Below are positions 18,131 through 27,085 of a stretch of 64,000 bases of DNA, piece by piece; positions within the stretch are counted from its first letter, which is position 1; the number at the start of each line of letters is the position of its first letter. The stretch is taken from NCBI GenBank assembly GCA_934476455.1, contig CAKSNY010000001.1, forward strand, positions 109,322-173,321, given 5' to 3'. The notes beneath the pieces were generated by a model that saw only the letters and a list, made by a program, of their open reading frames with translations, ran no database searches and was not told the DNA's origin. The translations under genes and the position numbers were made by a program. Source of the DNA: an uncultured Clostridia bacterium (GTDB lineage Bacteria > Bacillota > Clostridia > UMGS1883).

Positions 18131-19477
18131 ATGCTTATACAAGATGTGGAAAAAACCGTTGAAGGCTACGGTATGCTGAATAACGGCGACAGTGTTATAT
18201 GTGCGGTTTCCGGCGGGGCGGATTCTGTGTGTCTGCTTTATGTGATGCTTGAACTGAGAAACAAATATAACCTTACGCTTTATTGCGCAAATGTAAATCA
18301 TAAAATTCGCGGAGAGGAAGCAAACCGCGACAGCTTGTTTGTAAAAGAGCTTTGTAAAAAAGAGGGCATAGAGCTTTTTTACAGGGAAATTGATGTTCCG
18401 AAGCTTTCAAAGCAGCGGCGCATAGGTGAAGAGGAATGCGGCAGACAGGTAAGGTATGAATTTTTTGACAGTATTTCAAAAAAACTTTGCAATGCGAAGA
18501 TAGCAACTGCCCATAATTCGGGAGATAATGCGGAAACGGTACTGTTCAGGCTCGCACGCGGAACAGCGGGAAAGGGGCTTTGCGCAATACCGCCCGTAAG
18601 GGGAAATATTATTCGGCCGCTGCTTTTTGTTTCACGCTCTGAAATTGAAAAATACCTAAAAGAAAAAAATATAACATGGGTCGAGGATTCTACCAACAAA
18701 TCCGAAAAATATGCGCGGAACAAAATACGCGCGTCCGTTATTCCGGTGCTTGAAGAAATAAATCCGGAGGCGCAGAAAAAAATTGCACTGGCAGCGTCAC
18801 TTACCGCCGACGACTGCGCATATCTGGATAATATTGCAGCAGTATGCGAAAAAAATATATTTTGCGAGAAAGGACTTGACACAACCTCCTTCTTAAAAGA
18901 AAATATTGCAATTCAAAGGCGGATTGCACAATCCGTTATGAAAAAAAGCGGTGTTCGGGAAATAACGAACGTGAAGATTAACGACTTTATATCGCTATGC
19001 ACGGGGGATAACGGAAAAACGCTTGACATAAACAAAGAACATTTTTTTGAAAAGACGGGGGGCTATGTTGCAAAAGTGAAGCGGCAGCCCGATATGTCTT
19101 ATTTAAAAAAACTTGAAACAGACGGTATCATTGTTGAAAAAAATTGGGAAATAAGGGCAAAAATTGTTGACAAACCGATAAAAAAGCGCGATAATAATAC
19201 TGCTGTGTTTGACGCGGACAAGCTTTCTGGTCCGTTTTTTGTGAGAACACGAAAAACTGGTGATCGGATGAAGGTTTTGGGCATGGGAAAAAGCAAGCGG
19301 CTGAGCGATATTTTTTCAAATGCCAAAATACCACCGTCAAAAAGAGACGAAATACCGATTATTGAAAAAGACGGTGATATACTGTTTTTATGCGGACTGC
19401 GCCAATCGTCGGATTATGCACCGCAAAAAGGAACACACAGCTTTTTAATTTTCGAATATATTACGAAGGAATGGTAA
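18131..19477 (+). CDS. tilS: tRNA(Ile)-lysidine synthase
   Basis: The 448-residue protein has the PP-loop 'SGGADSV' at residues 27-33 and 'NVNHKIRGEEANRD', 'ATAHNSGDNAETVLFRL' and 'ATAKGL'-type signatures. The C-terminal TilS domains follow ('KTGDRMKVLGMGKSKRLSDIF'). It converts C34 of the CAU anticodon of tRNA-Ile2 to lysidine with ATP, so it is essential. The start is ATG 18131 behind TAAGGAG. The order tilS-hpt-ftsH is conserved in Firmicutes. Confidence 0.96.
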   Translation: MLIQDVEKTVEGYGMLNNGDSVICAVSGGADSVCLLYVMLELRNKYNLTLYCANVNHKIRGEEANRDSLFVKELCKKEGIELFYREIDVPKLSKQRRIGEEECGRQVRYEFFDSISKKLCNAKIATAHNSGDNAETVLFRLARGTAGKGLCAIPPVRGNIIRPLLFVSRSEIEKYLKEKNITWVEDSTNKSEKYARNKIRASVIPVLEEINPEAQKKIALAASLTADDCAYLDNIAAVCEKNIFCEKGLDTTSFLKENIAIQRRIAQSVMKKSGVREITNVKINDFISLCTGDNGKTLDINKEHFFEKTGGYVAKVKRQPDMSYLKKLETDGIIVEKNWEIRAKIVDKPIKKRDNNTAVFDADKLSGPFFVRTRKTGDRMKVLGMGKSKRLSDIFSNAKIPPSKRDEIPIIEKDGDILFLCGLRQSSDYAPQKGTHSFLIFEYITKEW

Positions 19478-19482
19478 AATCT

Positions 19483-20028
19483 ATGCCCAGAATTGATGAC
19501 GCTATAGGTAAGGTTTTAATAACAAAGCAGCAGATTGAAAAAAGAAACCGTGAGCTTGCAGATATTATTAACCGCGATTATGAAGGTAAAGAGGTTATGC
19601 TTGTTTCGATTTTAAGCGGCGGATTTATTTTTGCTGCCGATATTATACGCCTTTTGAATATTCCGGCTACAATAAGCTTTATCTATGCCAGCAGCTACGG
19701 AACGGGAACAACCTCGAGCGGAAATGTTGAAATTCGCAGCGGAAAAGGTTTTGAACCCGCCGGAAAGGACATAATAATAGTTGAGGATATAATAGATACC
19801 GGAAATACCTTAAAAAAAGTGTCAGAGTACTTAGCAAACGAGGGTGCAAAAAGTGTTGAAATAATGACATTTTTGGATAAACCGTCGCGCAGAATTGCGG
19901 ATATAAGCGCGAAGTACGTCGGATTTGAAATCCCGGATGAATTTGTAGTCGGTTACGGGCTTGATTATGCCTATAAATATCGCCAGCTTCCGTATGTAGG
20001 TGTGATGAAACCGGAATTTTGTGAATAA
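19483..20028 (+). CDS. hpt: Hypoxanthine phosphoribosyltransferase
   Basis: The 181-residue protein has the PRPP loop 'IIIVEDIIDTGNTL' (about 97-110), the flexible loop 'SSYGTGTTSSG', and a C-terminal 'VGYGLDYAYKYRQLPYVGV'. It salvages hypoxanthine and guanine to IMP and GMP. The start is ambiguous: ATG 19471 touches AAGGA with no spacing, so ATG 19483 (12 bases away) fits better and gives the usual length. It follows tilS by 5 bases. Confidence 0.94.
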   Translation: MPRIDDAIGKVLITKQQIEKRNRELADIINRDYEGKEVMLVSILSGGFIFAADIIRLLNIPATISFIYASSYGTGTTSSGNVEIRSGKGFEPAGKDIIIVEDIIDTGNTLKKVSEYLANEGAKSVEIMTFLDKPSRRIADISAKYVGFEIPDEFVVGYGLDYAYKYRQLPYVGVMKPEFCE

Positions 20029-20041
20029 AATGTAAAATTGA

Positions 20042-20070
20042 TTGCTGCCTTTCGGCAGCGGTGGTATAAT
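20042..20070 (+). promoter_or_regulatory. Sigma-A promoter of ftsH
   Basis: TTGCTG (20042-20047), 17 bases, TATAAT (20065-20070). The spacer contains half of a perfect 6-bp GCTGCC/GGCAGC inverted repeat (20044-20059). Confidence 0.6.
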
Positions 20071-20071
20071 C

Positions 20072-20106
20072 TTAAGCGCCGAGGGTCGGTTCTTCGGTAC
20101 TTAAAA
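20072..20106 (+). promoter_or_regulatory. Leader hairpin of ftsH
   Basis: TTAAG (20072-20076) pairs with CTTAA (20100-20104) and CCGA (20079-20082) with TCGG (20094-20097), across a 2x2 internal loop. It starts at about the predicted first base of the ftsH mRNA, and the ribosome site GGGGAGG follows directly. Confidence 0.4.
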
Positions 20107-20123
20107 TAAGGGGAGGCGATGTT

Positions 20124-22001
20124 TTGAAAAGGTCTTTCAGAAGCATCAGTTTATATATAATTTTGCCGCTTGTTGTTATTTTGCTTATGATGCTGACGCT
20201 TCGTCAGCCGCAGTCCGGGATTAAAAAATTTTCCGAGCTTGTAGAGGCGGTGGACGCAGGACAGGTTACGAAGCTTGAAATAGGTGATACAAGCACCATT
20301 GCGGTTATAGACGGAAAAGAGTATAAAATAGCGGTAACACAGGGAATACTTTTTACCGTTATCGGTGATGAAATTGAAAAACAAATTAAAGACGGAAAGA
20401 TAGAAACCACCGTGCCCGAACCCGAAACGGTTTCGTGGTGGGTTTCGCTTTTGCCGACGCTTTTGCTTGTTGTAATAATCGGGCTGTTTTGGTTTTCGTT
20501 TATGCGCCAGCAAACCGGCGGACATGGCATAGGCAGCTTTGGAAAAAGTAAGGCAAAAACTGCGCTTGACGGGAAAAACAAAGTAACGTTTAAAAATGTT
20601 GCCGGCGCTGACGAAGAAAAGAAAGAGCTTGAAGAAATAGTAGAGTTTCTTAAAAATCCGAAAAAATTTATAGACCTTGGTGCAAGGATTCCCAAGGGCG
20701 TACTTTTGGTAGGTCCACCCGGAACAGGTAAGACATTGCTTGCAAAGGCTGTTGCCGGCGAGGCAGGTGTACCGTTCTTTTCAATATCCGGTTCGGATTT
20801 TGTTGAAATGTTTGTCGGCGTGGGAGCAAGTCGTGTGCGCGATTTGTTTGAACAGGCAAGAAAGAATTTGCCCGCAATTATATTTATAGATGAGATTGAC
20901 GCGGTCGGTCGTCAGCGCGGCGCAGGCCTTGGCGGCGGACACGATGAAAGAGAACAGACGTTAAACCAATTACTTGTTGAAATGGACGGCTTTGGCGCAA
21001 ACGAAGGAATAATAATGATTGCGGCAACAAACCGCCCGGACATTCTTGACCCCGCACTTTTGCGCCCCGGCAGATTTGACCGCCAGGTGGTTGTAAGTTA
21101 TCCCGACCAAAAGGGAAGAGAAGCTATCCTTAAGGTGCATTCTGAAAATAAGCCGATAGATGAAAGTGTTTCTTTGGCTACGGTTGCGAAGGGAACGTAC
21201 GGATTTACCGGGGCAGACCTTGAAAATCTTTTGAATGAGTCGGCAATTCTTTCGGCGAGAAGAAACAAAAGAACAATTACCGCCGAGGAAATTGACGAGG
21301 CAATGCTTAAGGTTGTTATGGGACCTGAAAAGGCAAGCCGTGAACATAATGTTCAGAACAAGAAAAAGACGGCGTATCACGAGGCGGGGCATGCGCTTGC
21401 GGCAAGGCTTTTACCGACGCAGGACACAGTGCACCAGGTTTCTATAATCCCGCGCGGAAGAGCCGGCGGATTTACGCTCAGCCTGCCCGACAGTGACAAA
21501 AGCTATATTTCAAAGAATGAAATGCTTGAGAGCATTGTTATGATGCTTGCCGGACGTGCGGCGGAGAATATAGTTTTCGGAGAGGTTAATACGGGTGCTT
21601 CGAGCGACCTTGACAAGGCAACCGAAACGGCACGCAAAATGGTTATGCAGTATGGTATGAGCGACAGATTGGGATACGTAACGTTTACAAACGGCGACCA
21701 TGAGGTATTTTTGGGGCGTGACCTTTCGCAGGGCAGAAATTACAGCGAAGCTGTAGCCTCGGTGATTGACGAGGAAATTAAAAGAATTATTGACGAATGT
21801 TATAAAAAATGCGAAAAGCTGCTTGCAGATAACAGAGAAAAGCTGGACGCGATTGCAAATGCGCTTGTACACAGAGAAAAACTGGACGGTGCAGAATTTG
21901 AAGATGTGTTTAAAAACGGTTTTATTGAAGAGGAGAAAGAGACGGAAAATGCCGAAGGCGACCTTACAAAAACCGACGATGCACCACAAAAAGAAGAATA
22001 G
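20124..22001 (+). CDS. ftsH: ATP-dependent zinc metalloprotease FtsH
   Basis: The 625-residue protein has two membrane helices (about 8-26 and 104-126) around a small extracytoplasmic domain. The AAA+ module has Walker A 'GPPGTGKT' (197-204), Walker B 'FIDEIDAVGRQRG' and an SRH 'ATNRPDILDPALLRPGRFDRQ'. The protease domain has HEAGH (419-423). It degrades membrane and regulatory proteins. The best start is TTG 20124, seven bases after GGGGAGG; a nearby ATG is out of frame. The acidic C-terminal tail is typical. Confidence 0.97.
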   Translation: MKRSFRSISLYIILPLVVILLMMLTLRQPQSGIKKFSELVEAVDAGQVTKLEIGDTSTIAVIDGKEYKIAVTQGILFTVIGDEIEKQIKDGKIETTVPEPETVSWWVSLLPTLLLVVIIGLFWFSFMRQQTGGHGIGSFGKSKAKTALDGKNKVTFKNVAGADEEKKELEEIVEFLKNPKKFIDLGARIPKGVLLVGPPGTGKTLLAKAVAGEAGVPFFSISGSDFVEMFVGVGASRVRDLFEQARKNLPAIIFIDEIDAVGRQRGAGLGGGHDEREQTLNQLLVEMDGFGANEGIIMIAATNRPDILDPALLRPGRFDRQVVVSYPDQKGREAILKVHSENKPIDESVSLATVAKGTYGFTGADLENLLNESAILSARRNKRTITAEEIDEAMLKVVMGPEKASREHNVQNKKKTAYHEAGHALAARLLPTQDTVHQVSIIPRGRAGGFTLSLPDSDKSYISKNEMLESIVMMLAGRAAENIVFGEVNTGASSDLDKATETARKMVMQYGMSDRLGYVTFTNGDHEVFLGRDLSQGRNYSEAVASVIDEEIKRIIDECYKKCEKLLADNREKLDAIANALVHREKLDGAEFEDVFKNGFIEEEKETENAEGDLTKTDDAPQKEE

Positions 22002-22005
22002 ATTG

Positions 22006-22048
22006 AAATATCTCCGCAGACAATTTTTGGCATCGGCGGGGATATTTT
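22006..22048 (+). terminator. Candidate terminator after ftsH
   Basis: A 12-bp stem AAATATCTCCGC (22006-22017) with GCGGGGATATTT (22036-22047), including one G-U pair and an 18-base loop. Only a short T run follows, so termination may be partial. Confidence 0.5.
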
Positions 22049-22070
22049 AATGCACAGAAGGAGAAATTTT

Positions 22071-23404
22071 ATGAAAGGCGATATGACAACGGGAAAGCCC
22101 GAAGCAGTGCTGTGGAAATTTTGCCTGCCGCTTTTTGCAAGTATTATTTTTCAGCAGCTGTACAATATTGCAGACAGCTTTGTTGCGGGAAAATTTATAA
22201 GTAACAATGCGCTTGCGGCTGTGGGTAACAGCTATGAAATAACCCTTATATTTATTGCCTTTGCATTTGGGTGCAACATAGGCGGTTCGGTTGTTGCGGC
22301 ACAGTTTTTCGGTGCAAAAAAGTATGAAAGCTTAAAAACGGCAGTGTGGACCACCTTTATAGCCGGCGGCGTGCTTTGCGCAGTGCTGATGATTGCGGGT
22401 TTTATCTGCCAGAACGGATTGCTGCATCTTATAAATACGCCCGATGTTATATTTAAGGATTCCAAGCTTTATCTTGACATTTATATGCTCGGGCTTCCTT
22501 TCGTATTTTTTTACAACATAGCAACAGGCTTTTTTGCCGCTATGGGCGATTCAAAGACGCCGTTTATATTTCTTGCATGTTCCTCCGTATCAAATATTGC
22601 GGTTGATATTTTATTCGTTGCGGGGCTGAAAATGGGCGTGTCGGGCGTGGCATGGGCAACATTTATCTGCCAGGGGGAAGCTGTATTTTGGCAGTGGGCG
22701 TTATTTGGATTAAGCTTAAAAAAATAAAAACACAGCCGGTCGAAATTTTTTCTTTCAAAATTTTAAGAAAAATTTTGATTATTGCAATTCCCGGTATTTT
22801 GCAGCAGAGCTTCATTTCTGTGGGGAATATAATTATTCAAGGTGTTATAAACGGCTTCGGTGCAAGCGTTATAGCAGGATATTCGGCTGCAATAAAGCTT
22901 AACAATATGGTTATAACGGCTTTTTCAACCCTTGCAAACGGTATATCAAATTACACCGCGCAGAATATCGGAGCAAAAATGCACGGCAGAATTAAAGACG
23001 GCTTTAAAACCGGCATAAAGATGGTGTGGACGCTTTGTCTGCCGATTGTTTTGGTGTATCTTATCTTTTCACGGCAGCTTATATACATATTTATGGACAG
23101 CTTAGGCGGGGCGGCAATGACAACGGGAACAACATTTATAAAAATAACCGCGCCGTTTTATTTTGTTGCATCGGCAAAGCTTGTCGCGGACGGAATTCTT
23201 CGCGGTGCGGGATTTATGAAAAGGTTTATGGCGTCTACATTTACGGATTTGCTTTTGAGAGTGTTTCTATCAAAAATGCTTTCAAAAACCGCACTCGGCA
23301 TTACGGGCGTGTGGGTATCATGGCCGATAGGCTGGAGCGTTGCTGCGGTAATGTCTGTGGTGTTTTATTTATCGGTTAAATGGGAAAAAACGATTGAAAA
23401 ATAA
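22071..23404 (+). pseudogene. MATE family efflux transporter, split by a frameshift
   Basis: Two overlapping frames encode successive halves of one MATE (NorM/DinF-like) transporter. The first ends at 22727 ('MTTGKPEAVLWKFCLPLF' to 'GVAWATFICQG'). The second starts inside it and runs to 23404 ('SCILAVGVIWIKLKK', 'IPGILQQSFISVGNIIIQ'). The frame changes at a run of five G at 22673-22677; one extra G would join them into about 444 residues, the normal MATE length with 12 membrane segments. The start is ATG 22071 behind AGGAG. This is either a real one-base deletion, a phase-variable tract or a sequencing error. MATE pumps export drugs or metabolites against H+ or Na+. Confidence 0.85.
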
Positions 23405-23445
23405 AAAAACGGGGAAAATATTTACAGAAAATTAAAATAAAAGTA

Positions 23446-23474
23446 TTGCTTTTTGTTGAAAAATTAACTATAAT
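23446..23474 (+). promoter_or_regulatory. Sigma-A promoter of pckA
   Basis: TTGCTT (23446-23451), 17 bases, TATAAT (23469-23474). The leader of about 83 bases runs to the pckA ribosome site AGGGG. Confidence 0.65.
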
Positions 23475-23563
23475 TATGATATAAGGGAAAGAGTTGTTTG
23501 ATGTGGCGTAAAGTTTAATTTTTCTTTCGTCCGCAAACATTTTAAAGAAAAGGGGTAAGAATT

Positions 23564-25168
23564 ATGGCAAAAATCGATTTAAGCAAGTATGGTATTTTAG
23601 GCACTAAGGAGATTGTGCACAATCCCTCTTACGAAGTTCTTTTCGAGGAGGAAACAAAACCTGAACTTGAAGGATTTGAAAAAGGACAGGTAAGCGAGCT
23701 CGGCGCCGTTAATGTAATGACAGGCGTATACACGGGTCGTTCTCCCAAAGACAAGTTTATTGTAATGGATAAAAATTCAAAAGACACCGTGTGGTGGACA
23801 TCCGATGAATATAAAAACGATAACCATCCCGCAAGTGAAGAAGCTTGGAAAACCGTAAAAGAGCTTGCGGTAAAAGAGCTTTCAAATAAAAAGCTTTATG
23901 TTGTTGACGCTTTCTGCGGCACAAATGCAGATACGCGTATGGCAATTCGCTTTATTGTTGAGGTTGCTTGGCAGGCACATTTTGTTACGAATATGTTTAT
24001 AAAGCCCACAGCAGAAGAGCTTGAAAATTTTGAGCCCGACTTTGTTGTATACAACGCATCAAAAGCAAAGGTGGAAAATTATAAGGAGCTTGGTCTTAAC
24101 TCCGAAACGGCGGTTATGTTCAACATCACAAGCCGCGAACAGGTTATAGTAAACACATGGTACGGCGGAGAAATGAAAAAGGGTATGTTCTCTATGATGA
24201 ACTACTATCTGCCGCTGCGCGGTATTGCATCAATGCACTGCTCCGCAAATACCGATATGGACGGAAAGAATACAGCAATATTCTTCGGCCTTTCGGGAAC
24301 AGGCAAGACAACTCTTTCTACAGACCCGAAGCGCCTTTTGATAGGCGATGATGAGCATGGCTGGGATGATAACGGCGTGTTCAATTTTGAGGGCGGATGC
24401 TATGCAAAGGTTATTAACCTTGATAAAGAGTCTGAGCCTGATATTTACAACGCAATAAAGCGCGACGCACTTTTGGAAAACGTAACGCTTGATAAGGACG
24501 GAAAGATTGATTTTGATGATAAGAGCGTTACCGAAAATACACGTGTATCTTATCCGATAAATCATATTAAAAATATTGTTCGCCCTGTTTCGGCAGCTCC
24601 CGACGCAAAGAATGTTATATTCCTTTCGGCAGATGCGTTCGGCGTATTGCCTCCCGTATCGATTCTTACACCCGAACAGACGCAGTATTATTTCCTTTCA
24701 GGCTTTACGGCAAAGCTCGCCGGAACCGAGAGAGGAATTACCGAACCCACACCCACATTCTCAGCATGCTTCGGTCAGGCATTTTTGGAGCTTCATCCCA
24801 CAAAGTACGCAGAAGAGCTTGTAAAGAAAATGCAAAAGAGCGGTGCAAAGGCTTATCTTGTTAATACAGGCTGGAACGGTACGGGTAAGCGTATATCCAT
24901 CCGTGATACACGCGGAATTATCGACGCTATATTGAGCGGAGCTATCAACGATGTTCCTACAAAGAAAATCCCGTATTTTGATTTTGAAGTTCCCACAGAG
25001 CTTCCCGGTGTTGATTCGGGCATACTTGACCCGCGCGATACCTATAAGAACGCTTCCGAATGGGAAGAAAAGGCAAAGGATCTGGCAGGCAGATTTATAA
25101 AGAACTTTGCAAAATATGAAGGAAATGCAGCAGGTAAGGCGCTTGTGTCGGCAGGCCCCACAAAGTAA
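23564..25168 (+). CDS. pckA: Phosphoenolpyruvate carboxykinase (ATP)
   Basis: The 534-residue protein matches ATP-type PEPCK throughout: 'GVYTGRSPKDKFIV' (substrate Arg), 'MHCSANTDMDGKNTAIFFGLSGTGKTTLS' spanning the kinase-1a loop (P-loop from G242), 'DPKRLLIGDDEHGW' (metal ligands), and 'NTGWNGTGKRISIRDTRGIIDA' near the adenine site. It interconverts oxaloacetate and PEP with ATP. In fermentative gut Clostridia it can run toward oxaloacetate, though direction is not readable here. It has its own promoter, and a strong terminator follows. Confidence 0.97.
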   Translation: MAKIDLSKYGILGTKEIVHNPSYEVLFEEETKPELEGFEKGQVSELGAVNVMTGVYTGRSPKDKFIVMDKNSKDTVWWTSDEYKNDNHPASEEAWKTVKELAVKELSNKKLYVVDAFCGTNADTRMAIRFIVEVAWQAHFVTNMFIKPTAEELENFEPDFVVYNASKAKVENYKELGLNSETAVMFNITSREQVIVNTWYGGEMKKGMFSMMNYYLPLRGIASMHCSANTDMDGKNTAIFFGLSGTGKTTLSTDPKRLLIGDDEHGWDDNGVFNFEGGCYAKVINLDKESEPDIYNAIKRDALLENVTLDKDGKIDFDDKSVTENTRVSYPINHIKNIVRPVSAAPDAKNVIFLSADAFGVLPPVSILTPEQTQYYFLSGFTAKLAGTERGITEPTPTFSACFGQAFLELHPTKYAEELVKKMQKSGAKAYLVNTGWNGTGKRISIRDTRGIIDAILSGAINDVPTKKIPYFDFEVPTELPGVDSGILDPRDTYKNASEWEEKAKDLAGRFIKNFAKYEGNAAGKALVSAGPTK

Positions 25169-25256
25169 GAAACAATTAATAAAGGAGCGGTTTAAAAAGT
25201 CACAACCCGATAAGGAAGCATTGGTTTTGAAGCCGCATTTTAAGTTTATACTTCGT

Positions 25257-25297
25257 AAAAAAGACACCGTATACATAAGTTACGGTGCCTTTTTTTC
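25257..25297 (+). terminator. Terminator after pckA
   Basis: A 15-bp stem with one A/C mismatch, AAAAAAGACACCGTA (25257-25271) with TACGGTGCCTTTTTT (25281-25295), flows into a T run. Confidence 0.8.
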
Positions 25298-25409
25298 TTG
25301 CCTAAATCTTAAACTCCGACATTCAAAACTGCTTTGCACCCTGTAAACAATAATTTTTGATGAATTTCAAGGCAAAAACCGCATTCGATGTGTGCTTTAT
25401 CGACAAACT

Positions 25410-25441
25410 AAAGCACCGCGGAAGATAAACCGCGGTGCTTT
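25410..25441 (-). terminator. Terminator between the convergent pckA and the 511-residue gene
   Basis: A perfect 12-bp stem AAAGCACCGCGG (25410-25421) with CCGCGGTGCTTT (25430-25441) and an 8-base loop. It lies just past the stop of the - strand gene. The T run after the stem on that strand is weak (TTTAGTTT). Between this and the pckA terminator, 25298-25409 is AT-rich with no reading frame I would support. Confidence 0.6.
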
Positions 25442-25451
25442 CTTATAATAT

Positions 25452-26987
25452 TTATTTGCTTAACAAATTATTTATCGTTGACCAAGCCAGGTTTTCCACC
25501 ATTTCTGAAAATGTTTTAAATCTTGAACCGGCGCAGCCCGTACACACATCATTTATATATTTGCTGTCACGGTTAATATCTTCTTCGGTATAGCTTTCGT
25601 CAGGCAGATAAAGCGTGCAAAAATGCACGTTTACACATTTTTTTGCAATAGGTTCAAGCTTAAGCATCATACCTATTTTCGGAAAGTCCGTAAATTTGTT
25701 GCGCCCGCTTGTCACAATAAGCATAGAACGGTTGCTGTTATACGCCTTGTCCTCCGAAAAATATGTTTCAATTGCGTATTCAAGCACATAGTCGCCGAAT
25801 TCATTGTCCAAAACGGTCTCAAGCGTTGAAAGAATTTTATCATCATAATAAAACCTGTAATTAAGCTCGTAAGTTCTTACCTCGTGCTTTACGGAGATGC
25901 ACCAGGCGTTTACGTCCTTTTCACGTATGCAATCCTGCAAAAGCTTCTTCGCGCCGTCAATACCGTCTTGCAAAAACTCCACACATTCAAGCGGGACAAG
26001 CCGCCTGTGCCTGAAAATAAAGTTGTTGGAGTTTTTATTTATAAGCTCAAGGCAGGTATAACGCTTTTTATATTTTTCGCTGACAGCTTCACCGTATCTT
26101 ACAAGAAGGCGAAGAGTGGTGCTTTCCATTTCAACCTCGCCGATTTCGTAAAGATAGTCCGCCAAAATACATACGGGCGCAAAGGAACTTTCCATACAAT
26201 ACACCTTTACGCATCTGTGAAGATCCTGCAAAAGGGCGTTAAGGTCAACCGTTCCGCCGTTTCTCATAAATGCAATGGAGGCTATTATTATATCTATATC
26301 TTTTACGGTTACATACGAACCGTCGCGCTTTTTTCGCTTGAAACAGAAATATTTTTCGGCATATTTAAAATAATCGAGCGTTTGCTGCTCATTGGAACGC
26401 GTAAGCGGGCGTTTTGCAACATAGTACAAATATTTTTTTATGTTAACGGGGTATTCCGCAGGTTTATCGCAAAGAGATATAACCCTGTATGCACTTTTAT
26501 ATTTGCCCTGCGCCTTAATCTCTTCATAAAGGTTAAGGTCAGAGAGGGCACCTTCAACAAATGCCTCTGCTCCGCGGGTGTTGTTTTGCGAAATATCGTG
26601 CATAAACCACCTTGCGGAATGGCGCGATATAACAGACTGCTTCCTTTTTTCAGACAGAAAGCTGCGGCGCTTGTTTGTAAGATTTTTAAGCTCTGCCGAA
26701 AGGGATTCTATGGTTGCAAACTCCCTTATTAAAAGGAATGTCCAAACTATATCGCCTTCGTCGAACGCATCACACGCCTCCTTAAACCGGGGAGAACTTT
26801 CATCCGAAAAATTAAAATAATATTTCATACACCAATCACGTATGGCGCGCTTCCTGTCGGCAAATTTGTATAAAGGAGAAAAGTTGCGGGAATCTACGTC
26901 TTTTTGCAGCTCTTCTTTCCACAGCTTTTTAAATTCATTTTGAAGTGCGACATCCGACTTCAAAATCGAATTACGTTTGAAAAGCAT
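25452..26987 (-). CDS. Uncharacterised 511-residue protein
   Basis: I do not recognise a family. The protein is soluble, with no signal peptide or membrane helix. It is rich in Lys, Arg, Glu and aromatic residues. The N-terminal 130 residues look helical and charged ('SDVALQNEFKKLWKEELQ', 'LKNLTNKRRSFLSEKRK'). The middle has helical stretches reminiscent of repeat proteins ('CILADYLYEIGEVEMESTTL'). The C-terminal part looks more alpha/beta ('RSMLIVTSGRNKFTDFPK') and contains the Cys cluster 'DVCTGCAG'. It has its own consensus promoter and an AGGTGAT ribosome site. It lies downstream of sigE, where sigG is often found. Codon use looks like that of its neighbours. Confidence 0.75.
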   Translation of the reverse strand: MLFKRNSILKSDVALQNEFKKLWKEELQKDVDSRNFSPLYKFADRKRAIRDWCMKYYFNFSDESSPRFKEACDAFDEGDIVWTFLLIREFATIESLSAELKNLTNKRRSFLSEKRKQSVISRHSARWFMHDISQNNTRGAEAFVEGALSDLNLYEEIKAQGKYKSAYRVISLCDKPAEYPVNIKKYLYYVAKRPLTRSNEQQTLDYFKYAEKYFCFKRKKRDGSYVTVKDIDIIIASIAFMRNGGTVDLNALLQDLHRCVKVYCMESSFAPVCILADYLYEIGEVEMESTTLRLLVRYGEAVSEKYKKRYTCLELINKNSNNFIFRHRRLVPLECVEFLQDGIDGAKKLLQDCIREKDVNAWCISVKHEVRTYELNYRFYYDDKILSTLETVLDNEFGDYVLEYAIETYFSEDKAYNSNRSMLIVTSGRNKFTDFPKIGMMLKLEPIAKKCVNVHFCTLYLPDESYTEEDINRDSKYINDVCTGCAGSRFKTFSEMVENLAWSTINNLLSK

Positions 26988-27017
26988 TTAATCACCTCTG
27001 TGTAAAATAACAAATTT

Positions 27018-27046
27018 ATTATAACAAATACACTGTTGCTTTTCAA
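27018..27046 (-). promoter_or_regulatory. Sigma-A promoter of the 511-residue gene
   Basis: On the - strand: TTGAAA (27046-27041), 17 bases, TATAAT (27023-27018). The leader is about 24 bases, ending in AGAGGTGATTAA before the ATG at 26987. Confidence 0.75.
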
Positions 27047-27085
27047 CCGATTTTTCCAAAAAACTGACTTTTTACCCGAAAACAT

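Noticed and set aside
22660..22690. Programmed ribosomal frameshift in the MATE gene
   Set aside because: The G run is not a classic slippery heptamer and I see no stimulatory structure; an indel or read error explains it better.
25107..25346. Open frame after pckA
   Set aside because: It overlaps the pckA 3' end and reads through the pckA terminator.
25884..26732. Open frame of 282 codons on the + strand
   Set aside because: Antisense to the 511-residue gene, which has a promoter, ribosome site and terminator of its own; the + frame has none.
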